From Ancrocorticia populi (GTDB lineage: Bacteria > Actinomycetota > Actinomycetes > Actinomycetales > Actinomycetaceae): DNA of 64,000 nucleotides. The stretch covers positions 372,001-436,000 of the forward strand of contig NZ_QETB01000001.1 in the NCBI RefSeq assembly GCF_003123745.1. The letters are read 5' to 3'. The notes beneath the pieces were generated by a model. The model searched no databases. It saw only the letters and a list, made by a program, of their open reading frames with translations, and had not been told where the DNA came from. Every line of letters starts with the position of its first letter. The first letter of the stretch is position 1. Positions 36,412-45,922 of this stretch are shown piece after piece. The position numbers and the translations under genes are program-made.

Positions 36412-37854
36412 ATGTCAACGGAGGTGCCTCAGTGGCTCGTGCAGGCGTTTGTCCGCTCTGTGCAGGCGGCTGGATCGGCGGAATCTAAAGAAGAGATTGC
36501 CTCTGTATGCCGTTCGCTCATCGGGCGGTGGACTACATCTGATCGTTCCTATCACGGCGTGACCCACCTCATTTACGTTCTCACACGGTTAGAAACACTG
36601 TTGCCGGAGGCGCGCGAGCCCGATCTGGTGAGACTGGCCGCATGGTACCACGGTGCATGTTTCTCCACCGCTGAAGAGGACGCCTACACGCACAACGGGG
36701 GCGAGAACGAGGCCGAGTCCGCGAAGGTCGCGGAGGCCGAACTAGCCAGTCTCGGGGTGGCCCCGGAGAAAACCGAACGGATCGGAACGCTGATTCGGGC
36801 GCTGGGACCTCAAGTCAGTAGCAGTACGCAAACTCTGGAAAATACTCATGCTTTTGATCTGGATGAACAAACGCTGCGCGATGCTCATCTAGGAACTCTC
36901 GCAGTGGAGCCACAGCGCTATAAGAACTATGTGGCTCGGGTTGCGGAAGAGTATGCACATATACCTCGCCGCGACTTTCTTCTGGCGCGGCGCCAGATTG
37001 TCTCGCGCCTCTTGTCGCGTAAGCAGCTCTTTCTAACCCCGCTCGCCCGCCAATGGGATGAGCCGGCGCGGGAGAATCTCGCGGCGGAACTAGAACGCCT
37101 AAACAACTCTCTGGAGCAAGCCGAGCTCTCGGCTGTCAATCCATCGGAGGCCGTAACCCGAGAGAATCCGACGCCTTCGGAAGAAGATCTGGAAAGCCCC
37201 GGAGCCGCAGCGCCCGAAACCTCGGTGCCCGAAACTTCAGGAGTATCGAGCTCAGGGACAGATAGTTCGGTGACTGTTGGTGACGAAGATCAGGAGGATC
37301 TGAGCCAAGCCAGCACGCTGGAAGAAGTCCCAACACCCGAGGCCGATGATCCAGTGCCCACCGGCACATTCGATTCGATCCTTATGGCATCCGAGGAAGA
37401 AGAGCCGGCACCGGAAGCTCCGCACCGCGAGGAACCATTACCGGCGGGGCCCGCACCATCGGCTGAATCGTCCGATACTCTCTCAAGTCTCGAATCATGC
37501 GCGGAGAGTGTGGAACCTGGCTCTAGGCCGGTGGCTCCTAGCACTCCCGAGGCCGCACGGAAGGCTCGGCGCGATCAGATCGCGGAGGAGATGCGCCAAC
37601 GTATCGAACAACGCCATCAGGCCGCGGATACGATGCGAATGAGCAGAATTGAGGCCGAGCCACCGAACAGCCCAGCTTCGGCGGAAACTGCCAAATCCGC
37701 GACTACTGCTGCTTCAGCGAACTCGCCGGATTCGTCTGCGCCTCACAGGGTCTCCGTGTGGGAGCGGGTGAAGGAGGGCGCCAGCGCCGATGAGGATGCT
37801 GAGAATCTGGGATATAGCCCAACGCACGGAATTGAGCGGGAACCCGACGTTTAG
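36412..37854 (+). CDS. HD-superfamily phosphohydrolase-like protein, degenerate, with acidic tail
   Basis: A 480-residue protein. Residues 1-230 match a COG4339-type HD protein: SYHGVTHLIYVL, LAAWYHGACF, ENEAESA and RYKNYVARVAEEYAHIP. The metal-binding HD dyad is HG here, and the later DADL-type position is DAHL, so activity may be lost. Residues from about 235 on are a long Glu/Pro/Ser-rich low-complexity tail. GAGGAGG precedes the ATG. Function unknown. Confidence 0.8.
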   Translation: MSTEVPQWLVQAFVRSVQAAGSAESKEEIASVCRSLIGRWTTSDRSYHGVTHLIYVLTRLETLLPEAREPDLVRLAAWYHGACFSTAEEDAYTHNGGENEAESAKVAEAELASLGVAPEKTERIGTLIRALGPQVSSSTQTLENTHAFDLDEQTLRDAHLGTLAVEPQRYKNYVARVAEEYAHIPRRDFLLARRQIVSRLLSRKQLFLTPLARQWDEPARENLAAELERLNNSLEQAELSAVNPSEAVTRENPTPSEEDLESPGAAAPETSVPETSGVSSSGTDSSVTVGDEDQEDLSQASTLEEVPTPEADDPVPTGTFDSILMASEEEEPAPEAPHREEPLPAGPAPSAESSDTLSSLESCAESVEPGSRPVAPSTPEAARKARRDQIAEEMRQRIEQRHQAADTMRMSRIEAEPPNSPASAETAKSATTAASANSPDSSAPHRVSVWERVKEGASADEDAENLGYSPTHGIEREPDV

Positions 37855-37893
37855 CAACGCACCTGAAAAATCCTGAGGATAGGGAGCTAGGCG

Positions 37894-39501
37894 TTATTCG
37901 CCACGCTTCCCACCATTCTTGGGTTTCGATCGCCCGCGCATTCCTCGGCTTCGTGCCCCCTTTTCCTTCTCGTTGCCCTTTTCTTCTTGTGCTTCGGAGT
38001 CTTCTGAATCGGGTGTCTCGGCGCTTTCCTCGACGAAGCCGATGGGGAAGGTGAGCCGGACCGTGAGTCCACCACCGGGTGTTGGGAGAACCTCTGCGGT
38101 GCCCTCGTGGGCAGCCATGATGGAGGAAACGATGGCCATGCCAAGCCCGGATCCCCCGGATTCACGCGACCTGGAGGAATCGGTTCGGTAGAAGCGCTCA
38201 AAGAGATGATCAGCATCCTCTGGCGAGACTCCGGGCCCGTGGTCACGTACTTCGATAACCGCGTGTGTGGGAGAGATCCGACCAACCGCTAGCTCTGTGG
38301 GAGTACCGGGCGGTGTATGCGTCAACACGTTACCGAGAATGTTTGTGATCACCTGAGTGATCTTGTCCTTGTCCCCGATGATATTGACCTCGGGCACGCT
38401 TTCCCCGTCCAAACCGATCAGTCGAGGATGGCGGGAAGAATCTCTGGCGTGCATATCGGAGATGGCGTTTGCACATGAATGGGTGATGTTGACGAGAGAA
38501 GGATCGAGTGGGCGGCCTTCGTCCAGTCTTGCGAGTTGGAGCAAATCCTCCACTAGACGGCTCATGCGCTTAGATTCCGATTCGATGCGCTCCATGGTGG
38601 GCGTTATCTGATCATCGGGCACGCCCCCCAGCCGATACAGTTCGGCGTATCCGCGCACGGTGGCAAGAGGAGTGCGGAGTTCGTGGGAGGCGTCCGAAAC
38701 GAACTGCCGCATGTGGCGTTCAGAGCGTTCCTTATCGGCGAATGCAAACTCGATTTGTGACAACATCACGTTGATGGAGCTGGCCAGCATGCCAACTTCG
38801 GACCCCGGATTCTCCTCGGGCACTCGCTGAGAAAGGTCACCAGCTGCAATCGCATGAGTGGACTTTTCGATGCCGTGCAGCGATCGTAGGTGTCTGCGCA
38901 CCAGCCACGAAGCGACTACAGTTCCAACAGCCAACACGCACAACCCCACCAACACGAGGAGCCGCGTCACCAAAGCCACTGTATTGTTCACCTGTGCCAA
39001 TGGCCGTGCCACCAGAACGGCGCCCACAGGCTGAGCTTGATCCGTCAGACTTGTGGATGTAACTGGAAGGACAATTACTCGCCACTTCTCCCCGGACTTG
39101 GTGCTCTCGACGGTTTGGGGCGAATCACCGGCACTGCTGAGCAGCTCCGTGGCATCAACCGGGGTGCCATAGTAAGCGAGGGTCTGCGAAGAGATCCGTG
39201 TAGACGTAACGAAGTCGCCCTCACGCTGATCGTAGATCATCGCCTTGAGATAGAAATCGGAGAGGTTGAGGTTACTTCCATTGCCGGCGTCTGTGGCCCT
39301 CATATCGTCGATGATCTGGACGGCAACAAGCTTCCCAGATGATCGCAGGCCGTCATCGAGATTCCGGACGAGGTACCGCTCTAGCAGAGTTACCGTGATC
39401 GTACTGACCACGATGATCGCAACCACTATGAGCGATACAAAGGTGAAGAGTAGCCGAAAACTCAGGGTGTTGGTGATTTTCGGCCGGTCAGTGGCGTGCA
39501 A
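37894..39501 (-). CDS. Two-component sensor histidine kinase
   Basis: A 535-residue membrane kinase: two membrane helices around an outer sensing domain (about residues 18-40 and 175-198), HAMP, the phospho-acceptor motif FVSDASHELRTPLATVRGYAELY, and the ATPase with NILGNVLTHTPPGT, VRDHGPGVSPED and GGSGLGMAIVSSI. The Lys/Glu-rich tail is unusual. It follows the response-regulator gene by 4 nt and starts at TTG. It resembles the MprB/TcrY type of actinobacterial envelope sensors. Confidence 0.93.
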   Translation of the reverse strand: MHATDRPKITNTLSFRLLFTFVSLIVVAIIVVSTITVTLLERYLVRNLDDGLRSSGKLVAVQIIDDMRATDAGNGSNLNLSDFYLKAMIYDQREGDFVTSTRISSQTLAYYGTPVDATELLSSAGDSPQTVESTKSGEKWRVIVLPVTSTSLTDQAQPVGAVLVARPLAQVNNTVALVTRLLVLVGLCVLAVGTVVASWLVRRHLRSLHGIEKSTHAIAAGDLSQRVPEENPGSEVGMLASSINVMLSQIEFAFADKERSERHMRQFVSDASHELRTPLATVRGYAELYRLGGVPDDQITPTMERIESESKRMSRLVEDLLQLARLDEGRPLDPSLVNITHSCANAISDMHARDSSRHPRLIGLDGESVPEVNIIGDKDKITQVITNILGNVLTHTPPGTPTELAVGRISPTHAVIEVRDHGPGVSPEDADHLFERFYRTDSSRSRESGGSGLGMAIVSSIMAAHEGTAEVLPTPGGGLTVRLTFPIGFVEESAETPDSEDSEAQEEKGNEKEKGARSRGMRGRSKPKNGGKRGE

Positions 39502-39505
39502 GGGG

Positions 39506-40249
39506 TTACTTCCCCGCGCGTAGAACGTATCCGATACCGCGTTTGGTGTGGATCAGTGGAGTGAGAGCACGGGCTTCGTCTGGATCGGTGATTCCCAGAT
39601 TCTCGGGGGAATCAACCTTGCGGCGTAGGTAAGATATATAGGATTCGACGATCGAAATCTCGCCATCCCAGTTGTAATCCCACACGTGATCGAGGATCTG
39701 CATCTTGGATACAACGCGTTCGGCATTGATCATCAGGTAACGAAGCAGCTTGAATTCTGTGGGAGATAGCTCCACGGACCGCCCGGCTCGATGAACCTCG
39801 TACGAATCCTCGTTGAGCTGGAGATCCGCGTATTGAAGTATTGGCGCCTCGCCCTCAGCAGGGTGAGTTCGCCTCAGGACGGCGCGGATCCGCGCAACAA
39901 CCTCTTCCAGAGAGAAGGGCTTGGTGATGTAGTCATCTCCGCCAACAGTGAGGCCCTGAATCTTATCCTTGATATCGTCACGGGCAGTTAGGAACAGTAC
40001 CGGGAGCTCGGGATCGCGCTCGCGCAGACGGCGCAAAACCTCGAAGCCATCCATATCCGGCAGCATGATGTCCAGAACTACAAGATCGATCTGACTACCA
40101 GATTGATGATGGAGAGCCTCGTGCCCATCCGCCGCGGTCAGCACGGAGAAGCCCGCGAAACGAAGAGAAGCAGAGAGCAGCTCGCGGATCGAGGGCTCGT
40201 CATCAACTACGAGCAGGGTCGCTTCAGGTGTCTGGTCAGCAGTACTCAT
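39506..40249 (-). CDS. OmpR-family response regulator
   Basis: A 247-residue regulator. The receiver domain has LLVVDDEPSIRELL and the phospho-acceptor aspartate in LVVLDIMLPDMDGFEVL, then TARD and a conserved Lys (ITKPFSLEE). The C-terminal winged helix contains LSPTEFKLLRYLMINAERVVSK. A TTAAAT box ends exactly 6 nt before the ATG, which suggests a leaderless operon start. It partners the kinase downstream. Confidence 0.95.
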   Translation of the reverse strand: MSTADQTPEATLLVVDDEPSIRELLSASLRFAGFSVLTAADGHEALHHQSGSQIDLVVLDIMLPDMDGFEVLRRLRERDPELPVLFLTARDDIKDKIQGLTVGGDDYITKPFSLEEVVARIRAVLRRTHPAEGEAPILQYADLQLNEDSYEVHRAGRSVELSPTEFKLLRYLMINAERVVSKMQILDHVWDYNWDGEISIVESYISYLRRKVDSPENLGITDPDEARALTPLIHTKRGIGYVLRAGK

Positions 40250-40330
40250 AGATCCATTTAAGGCCGGTTAGCTGGGAGTTTCCTTTGAGAAGTTTGGATC
40301 TGGTTATTTGTGACAATGATGGACCCGCAG

Positions 40331-40370
40331 AAAAAACGGGCCCACAGGACAAAATGCCGTGAGCCCGTTT
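40331..40370 (-). terminator. Rho-independent terminator of the pspA operon
   Basis: On the minus strand AAACGGGC and GCCCGTTT pair, with CAC/GTG pairing inside, followed by a run of T (AAAAAA at 40331-40336 on the plus strand). Confidence 0.8.
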
Positions 40371-40412
40371 CTAGGGATCTGACGCAAACCCGGGAAAATG
40401 GGGAAACGTCTC

Positions 40413-41183
40413 TCAGTAGGAGGTGAAGTCCCCGCCCTCGATCTGTGGCTTTTCCTCGCCCGGATCCTGTGCATCGGCCTTGAGCGCCGCAAGCCGCGCC
40501 TCGATCTCAAAATCGTTGGAGTGATCCTCTAGCTCAGCGAACTGATCCTCCAGAGATGACGTTGCGATTTCGGCTTTGCCCATGGCGAGCGCCTCTTGGC
40601 GGCGTACGCGCTCCTCGTAACGGCCCAGCTCCGAGGTGGGATCAAGCACGTTGATCGAGGAGATGGCGTCCTGAACCTGATTCTGGGCATCTGCAGTTTT
40701 CTCCCGGGCTACCAGCTGATCGCGCTTGGACTTCAGCTCGTTGAGCTTGCCCTTCATCTGCTCCAAGCCGGTCTTGAGCTTCTCAACAACCTCTTCTTGG
40801 GACTTGATCATGGGCTCGGCATCCTTGGCTTCTTTTTCGGAGGCGAGCTGGTTCGTGATGGCCACTTTAGCGAGGTTATCGAAGCGGGCGGCCTCGGACT
40901 CATTACCAGCCGTCCTCAACGAGTCCGCACGGGTGGAGGCTGCGAGTGCCTTCTGGCCCCACTGCTTTGCGGTTTCCACGTCCTCGTTGTAATCGGCCTG
41001 TGCGAGGCGCAGGTTGCCCACTGTCACGGCCACGGCGTCTTGAGCCTCAGCAATCGAGTTCGTGTAATCGCGCACCATCTGATCGAGCATCTTCTGCGGA
41101 TCCTCTGCCCGGTCAAGAAGTGCATTCACGTTTGCCTTGGCGAGCTGACTGATACGCCCAAGAATTGTTTGCTTTTCTGACAT
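40413..41183 (-). CDS. pspA: PspA/IM30 family envelope-stress protein
   Basis: A 256-residue protein, nearly all coiled coil, starting LGRISQLAKANVNALLDRAEDPQKMLDQMV as PspA proteins do. It binds and stabilises stressed membranes. It follows the TPM-domain gene by 52 nt and ends in a terminator. PspA and TPM-domain (YgcG-like) genes are often adjacent. Confidence 0.93.
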   Translation of the reverse strand: MSEKQTILGRISQLAKANVNALLDRAEDPQKMLDQMVRDYTNSIAEAQDAVAVTVGNLRLAQADYNEDVETAKQWGQKALAASTRADSLRTAGNESEAARFDNLAKVAITNQLASEKEAKDAEPMIKSQEEVVEKLKTGLEQMKGKLNELKSKRDQLVAREKTADAQNQVQDAISSINVLDPTSELGRYEERVRRQEALAMGKAEIATSSLEDQFAELEDHSNDFEIEARLAALKADAQDPGEEKPQIEGGDFTSY

Positions 41184-41235
41184 GGCTTGCCTTTCGTTGG
41201 GTTTGAAACCGTTGATTGAAACTGTAGCGAATTAT

Positions 41236-43194
41236 TTAGAAGGAATCGCCAAATCCCTTGCCACCTCCGAAGCCACCGCCTCCGCCAGGGCGGCCGCCTC
41301 CGAAGCCGCCGGGAGGACGCCCACCACCAAAGCCGCCGGGCCGTCCGCCGAAGGAGCCGCCGGGCCGTCCGCCGAAGGAGCCGCCGGAGTAGCCGCCACG
41401 GCCGCGGCCTCCGGACAGAAGTGACCCGATGATCATTCCGCCCACAATAGAACCCCAATCGGAGTTCCCTCCCTGATTCTGGCGGCTCTGTTCATCGGAA
41501 ACGGCGCGCTCGGCGATCCGTCTGGCATTATCTGCCTGCGCTCGCGAACGCTCGAAGGTTTGCGCCTTGGCGGGGCCATCTGTGCTGTCTGACGCCTCAT
41601 TGAATGATTTTCGGGCCGCGGCAAGTTCCGTGCGTGCCTGCGCCGGGACGTATCGAGAGTACTGATCAATGTAGGAATCCGCATCAGAAATCGCTGCCTG
41701 GGCAAGAGTCCGATTTCGCTGGATCAGAGCTTGTGCGCGCTGTCTGTTCTCATCGGCGTTCCGTGCCTGTTCGAGTGCGGCATCAAGGGCAGTTTCTGCC
41801 TCGGTTAAATCGGCCACTGCCTTGACGGGGTCAACCGTGTTGCCGGTGGCGTAGTCAATGGCCTTCTGGGCGGCGGCAGCACGGGTCGCGATCACTGGAT
41901 CGCCCCCGCCGAGCCTCTTGGCATCGGCAACGTCTTGGCTGATAGATGTGAGGTTCTCGCGCATCTGCGCGCTCGCTTGTTCTAGCGACGAGCGAGCGTT
42001 CGTGAGCTTCTGTGCGAGTGCGCGGGCCTGACGAAGAGTGTCCTCGCCAACTCGGGCGTACACGACCGCCTTGTTCTGCTCCTGATCCGCAACAAGCTTG
42101 CGGCCTTCGGCGACGGTTTCGGCCACGGACCCGAGTAGGTTAAGTATCTGTGACGGATACGAGCGCAAGGTCTCCAGCGCGGACTCGGGGTACGTGAGGG
42201 CGAGTGAATCGAGCTGGGCGTTCGCGGTAGAGATCTGCTCGGCGATCTCCTTGGTCCGGGCATCCAGATCATCGAGGTGTTGACCTACCGTAGCTCCAAG
42301 GTTGCGGAGCTTCTGGAATTCGGCCTCTTGGGCGGCGATGGCCTGTTCGGCGCGCGCTGTCAGATCGATGATCTGACGATTCATTGACACCTGTTGGGCA
42401 GGAGTCTCGGGAATATCATCATCCAACAGCTTTTGAATTTCGAAGGCCTGCTGCACAGCGTCTTGGGCTTCAACTAGAGCCTCAGAGAAGGCGGAAGTGG
42501 CTTCCGAGCCGAACTCTGCCCGTGCGAACTCGAGTTCCGCAGAAGCGGAGCGCACGCCGTCGTCGGCAGAAAGAAGGCTACCCGAAGCCTGCTTTTCCAA
42601 TCGATCCAACTCGGCGGCAGATTCGCGGCCCTTTGCGGCTTCGCGCCTCCGGGTCCAAATCCAGTAGGCGAGGGCCGCAATAACAATGATGAGGGCGCCG
42701 ATGAGGATCGGTGCCCAGCTCACACTCCCAGAGCTTGCTAGTGAATCGGCCACGAGGATTGTTCCTTCCTCCCAGTTGCTGTTGCGCCACTGTTCGCGGA
42801 CGTCATCGGTAATGGCATCGCTGAGTTCGTTAGATGTGAAACCCTCGCCACCGGCCCACACGGAAATCTGGCGGGTATCGGTGGCAACGGCCAAGAGTGC
42901 ATCGCGGCTGCCGAATCCAGATTCGCGGAATGTATCGCGCGCCCATTCATCGGAGCTGGCTGATTCAAAGGTGTTGACGAACACCACACGTAGGCTGTTT
43001 CCGGCGGAGTCCTGAAGATCCTCGAGGGCTGACTCGATGCTCTCTGTATCGCCAACGGCGCCGGATTCATCGGTGACCAAGTTCGTCACGGCGAATGGCT
43101 CCTCCGCGCTAGCAGCAGGCAGCGCGAGAAGGCTCGCGGTCAGGGCCGCGAGCAGGGCGAAGAAGGCAGAAAATACTCGATGCTCAGATCTCAC
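41236..43194 (-). CDS. TPM-domain (YgcG-like) membrane protein with Gly-rich tail
   Basis: A 652-residue protein with a signal peptide (AFFALLAALTASLLALPAASA), an external TPM domain (residues about 32-165, with DALLAVATDTRQISVWAGGEG), a membrane helix near 172-190, long coiled-coil segments, and a C-terminal repeat of GGSFGGRPGG and GGFGGGRP units. The tail resembles those of holdfast-like YgcG proteins. Function is unknown but tied to pspA by position. The start is GTG, preceded 6 nt upstream by CATGAT. Confidence 0.88.
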   Translation of the reverse strand: MRSEHRVFSAFFALLAALTASLLALPAASAEEPFAVTNLVTDESGAVGDTESIESALEDLQDSAGNSLRVVFVNTFESASSDEWARDTFRESGFGSRDALLAVATDTRQISVWAGGEGFTSNELSDAITDDVREQWRNSNWEEGTILVADSLASSGSVSWAPILIGALIIVIAALAYWIWTRRREAAKGRESAAELDRLEKQASGSLLSADDGVRSASAELEFARAEFGSEATSAFSEALVEAQDAVQQAFEIQKLLDDDIPETPAQQVSMNRQIIDLTARAEQAIAAQEAEFQKLRNLGATVGQHLDDLDARTKEIAEQISTANAQLDSLALTYPESALETLRSYPSQILNLLGSVAETVAEGRKLVADQEQNKAVVYARVGEDTLRQARALAQKLTNARSSLEQASAQMRENLTSISQDVADAKRLGGGDPVIATRAAAAQKAIDYATGNTVDPVKAVADLTEAETALDAALEQARNADENRQRAQALIQRNRTLAQAAISDADSYIDQYSRYVPAQARTELAAARKSFNEASDSTDGPAKAQTFERSRAQADNARRIAERAVSDEQSRQNQGGNSDWGSIVGGMIIGSLLSGGRGRGGYSGGSFGGRPGGSFGGRPGGFGGGRPPGGFGGGRPGGGGGFGGGKGFGDSF

Positions 43195-43243
43195 CCTTAG
43201 ATCATGGCGTATCGGCGCGTAGGGCGAAAGAGCGAAACGCTAG

Positions 43244-43265
43244 ATACTCTCTGGGCGGAGAGTAT
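43244..43265. repeat. Perfect inverted repeat between TPM and cold-shock genes
   Basis: ATACTCTC and GAGAGTAT are separated by 6 nt. It lies in the 161-nt divergent gap and may be an operator for one or both genes. Confidence 0.35.
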
Positions 43266-43355
43266 GCGAGTATCGCCATAGTCCCTCTAACGTCCGGTGA
43301 TAGAGAGGCTAGACTAAGGGACAGTATGTGTTCCGTATGATGAAAGTGAGTTGCC

Positions 43356-43730
43356 GTGCCTACGGGTAAGGTTAAATTCTTCGATGAGAAGAAGGGGTTC
43401 GGCTTTATTGCCGGCGACGACGGAGAGGAAGTCTATCTTCCCTCCTCCGCAGTGTCGATTGGCGCCAAGCTGCGTCCCGGTACTCGTGTCGAATATGGCG
43501 TAGCTGAAACGCGGCGCGGCCCACAAGCCCTCTCTGTTTCTCCTGTGAAAAAGGTGGAGTCACTGGCGCGGAAGAACCGGCGCTCGCCAGAGGATATGGT
43601 GGGGATTGTTGAGGATCTTATCAAGATCCTTGACCATGCCTCTGGGCAGTTGCGGCGGGGGCGCTACCCGGAAGGCGGCCGCCGGATCGCCGAGGCCCTA
43701 CGAAAACTAGCGGATGATTTTGATGCCTGA
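43356..43730 (+). CDS. Cold-shock-domain protein with C-terminal helical extension
   Basis: A 124-residue protein. Residues 1-65 are a cold-shock domain with the RNA-binding GKVKFFDEKKGFGFI motif; the second RNP motif is modified (EEVYLPSSAV). The C-terminal 60 residues (MVGIVEDLIKILDHASGQL) are helical and absent from ordinary CspA. TATGAT at 43336-43341 is the probable -10 box. It overlaps the DUF3027 gene. Confidence 0.9.
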   Translation: MPTGKVKFFDEKKGFGFIAGDDGEEVYLPSSAVSIGAKLRPGTRVEYGVAETRRGPQALSVSPVKKVESLARKNRRSPEDMVGIVEDLIKILDHASGQLRRGRYPEGGRRIAEALRKLADDFDA

Positions 43731-44490
43731 ACGAATTGAGCTCTCGAAAGGGCCCGGCAAAGAGCATATCCTCGCGGAAGCGGTGGATTTTGCACGCGGG
43801 GCTCTCGATGAACTGACGCGCCCGGAGAGTGTGGGCGAACATGTGGGAGTTGTTGTTGAGGGCGATCGCGTCCTGACGCACTGCTTTGCGTGCCTCCTGC
43901 CCGGATACCCGGGCTGGTTCTGGACTGTGACTCTTGCTCGCATCCCGCGGTCCAAGCGCCCCACGATCAACGAGATGTCGCTTAGGCCCGGGCCAGACGC
44001 GCACTTGGCGCCCGATTGGGTTGCGTGGGCCGATCGCCTCAAGCCTTCTGATGTGCAGTCAACAGATCGGCTTCCCTACGTTGAATCCGACGATCGCCTG
44101 CAGGCCGGCTTCGAGGAGACGGGGGAGGACGCCGATCAGCTCGAGGATTTTGAGCTCGGGATCGGCCGGGAGCGTGTCCTGTCCCCTAAGGGGCGTGATG
44201 AGGCCTTCGCACGCTGGTATAGCGGCGAACACGGGCCTGACAATCAGGCCACGCGTTCGGCTTCGGCCTCGTGTTCCACCTGTGGGTTCCTCATGCGAAT
44301 GGATGGTTCGGCGCGCACTGTTTTTGGCGTGTGTGCAAACGAATGGTCTCCATTCGATGGAAAGGTAGTTTCGCTGGACCACGGATGCGGATCGCATTCG
44401 CAAACGGACGTGCCCGGCCAGAAGCTCTTATGGGACCAAACGTCCCCGGTGATCGACGAAATGGATCTTGACGTCCTAGCGGCTGAGTAG
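43723..44490 (+). CDS. DUF3027 protein with zinc-ribbon-like cysteines
   Basis: About 255 residues, a family seen across Actinobacteria. The core contains HCFACLLPGYPGWFWTVTLAR, and the C-terminal half has CSTCGF, CANEWSPFDG and DHGCGSHSQ, likely zinc ligands. Function unknown. The start overlaps the cold-shock gene stop; ATG 43714 is the alternative. The stop is directly followed by the manA ATG. Confidence 0.85.
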   Translation: MPERIELSKGPGKEHILAEAVDFARGALDELTRPESVGEHVGVVVEGDRVLTHCFACLLPGYPGWFWTVTLARIPRSKRPTINEMSLRPGPDAHLAPDWVAWADRLKPSDVQSTDRLPYVESDDRLQAGFEETGEDADQLEDFELGIGRERVLSPKGRDEAFARWYSGEHGPDNQATRSASASCSTCGFLMRMDGSARTVFGVCANEWSPFDGKVVSLDHGCGSHSQTDVPGQKLLWDQTSPVIDEMDLDVLAAE

Positions 44491-45732
44491 ATGGAACGGC
44501 TGCAAGGTAGGGCCCGGGACTATGCTTGGGGTGGCCCGGAGGCTATCCCGGGGTTATTTGGGTATCCTCCTGCGCGCGGTCCGGTGGCCGAGGTGTGGTT
44601 GGGTGCCCATCCGGATGATTCAGCGCGGGTTGGGGTTGCCAGCTCAGAACCGCTTTTTGATCCGGCTCAGCTCTATGGGATTGGGGAAGGCGCGGCCGTC
44701 CACGAACAGACCCTCGAAGATTTTATCGCGTCGGATCCGTTGAGAGCACTGGGTGAGGACATCCTTGAGGGGTACGGTTCCACGCTTCCCTATCTCATCA
44801 AACTCATTGCTCCCACGCAGCCGCTTTCGCTTCAGGTCCATCCTTCAAAGGCTCAAGCTCAGGAGGGCTTCGATGCCGAGGAAGCGGCCGGGATTTCGCG
44901 CAGTGCTTCCACCCGAAACTACCGGGACCGCAACGCAAAACCAGAACTCGTGTACGCCCTATCTTCATTCGAGGCGCTGGTAGGGTTCAGGACACCCCGG
45001 CGTATTGCCGAGGTTATCAAGGGGCTGCGCACGCCGCTTGCGGAGAAGCTGCGGCGCATGGTCCTACGAGAGGGAGTGCAGGCAGCGTTCTCCTACCTTG
45101 TTTCTCCCGAGACCGCCCCAAGCTCAGACCGGGTGGTGAAACTGGTGGAAGCGTGTGCTGAACGTGACCCGGAAAAGTCCCCCTCTCGCAGGGCTGATGC
45201 TGCCGTTGTCTCTCTTGCGGATACCTATCCCGAAGATCCGACGGTGCTGGCATCACTGCTTATGAACCCGGTTTCGCTTCGGCCGGGGGAGGCGCTCTAT
45301 ATCCCGGATGGGACTGTTCACGCCTACCGGCGAGGTGTGGCCGTTGAGATCATGGCCTCTTCGGATAATGTGCTGCGCGCCGGCCTTACCGAGAAGCATA
45401 TTGACGTGCCCGAACTCCTGAAGATTGTTCGCGCCGATGCGGCACCGCCAATGAGAATTGCTCCAGAGCGAGTTTCTCCTTCCACTTCGGTGTTTTATGC
45501 GCCCGTGGAGGATTTCGAGCTCTCCATCGTGAATTTGGCGGACGCCAACGTATGGGATTCCCAGCGCAGTGAGGGGCCTCGGACTGTGGTGTGCTTGGAG
45601 GGAGCCGTTCGCATACAGGCAGGCGGCCAGACGATGGTTGTGAATCAGGGGCAGGCAGCCTTTGTAGGTGCTGACGAGGGCCGGTTGTGGCTGCGCGGCT
45701 TTGGGAAAGTTGTGATTGCCGCGGTTCCATAG
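44491..45732 (+). CDS. manA: Mannose-6-phosphate isomerase, class I
   Basis: Interconverts mannose-6-phosphate and fructose-6-phosphate. The 413-residue cupin enzyme has the zinc motif SLQVHPSKAQA, NAKPELVYAL and the GTVHAYRRGVAVEIMASSDNVLRAGL block. It starts immediately after the DUF3027 stop (TAGATG), so it is in that operon. In actinobacteria the product feeds GDP-mannose and mannosylated cell-envelope molecules. Confidence 0.94.
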   Translation: MERLQGRARDYAWGGPEAIPGLFGYPPARGPVAEVWLGAHPDDSARVGVASSEPLFDPAQLYGIGEGAAVHEQTLEDFIASDPLRALGEDILEGYGSTLPYLIKLIAPTQPLSLQVHPSKAQAQEGFDAEEAAGISRSASTRNYRDRNAKPELVYALSSFEALVGFRTPRRIAEVIKGLRTPLAEKLRRMVLREGVQAAFSYLVSPETAPSSDRVVKLVEACAERDPEKSPSRRADAAVVSLADTYPEDPTVLASLLMNPVSLRPGEALYIPDGTVHAYRRGVAVEIMASSDNVLRAGLTEKHIDVPELLKIVRADAAPPMRIAPERVSPSTSVFYAPVEDFELSIVNLADANVWDSQRSEGPRTVVCLEGAVRIQAGGQTMVVNQGQAAFVGADEGRLWLRGFGKVVIAAVP

Positions 45733-45922
45733 GGCCGCACGTGCTCGAGGTCTCAGTGCTAGGAGCCAGCTCACGAATTGGAGCCGGACGCCCGGTCCGC
45801 GAGTTGGAAAGGCAGCGGCAGATCCACGCGAAATCCGGGAAAACTCAGGGAATGTTGGCCATGGAGGCCGGGCTGCCGGATCGGGCGGAGTCCCGTTTTT
45901 CGAGAATTAGGGTGTCCAATAT

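Noticed and set aside
45733-45920. Purine riboswitch before the purine permease
   Set aside because: No pair of loop-loop hairpins or the conserved three-way-junction core found.
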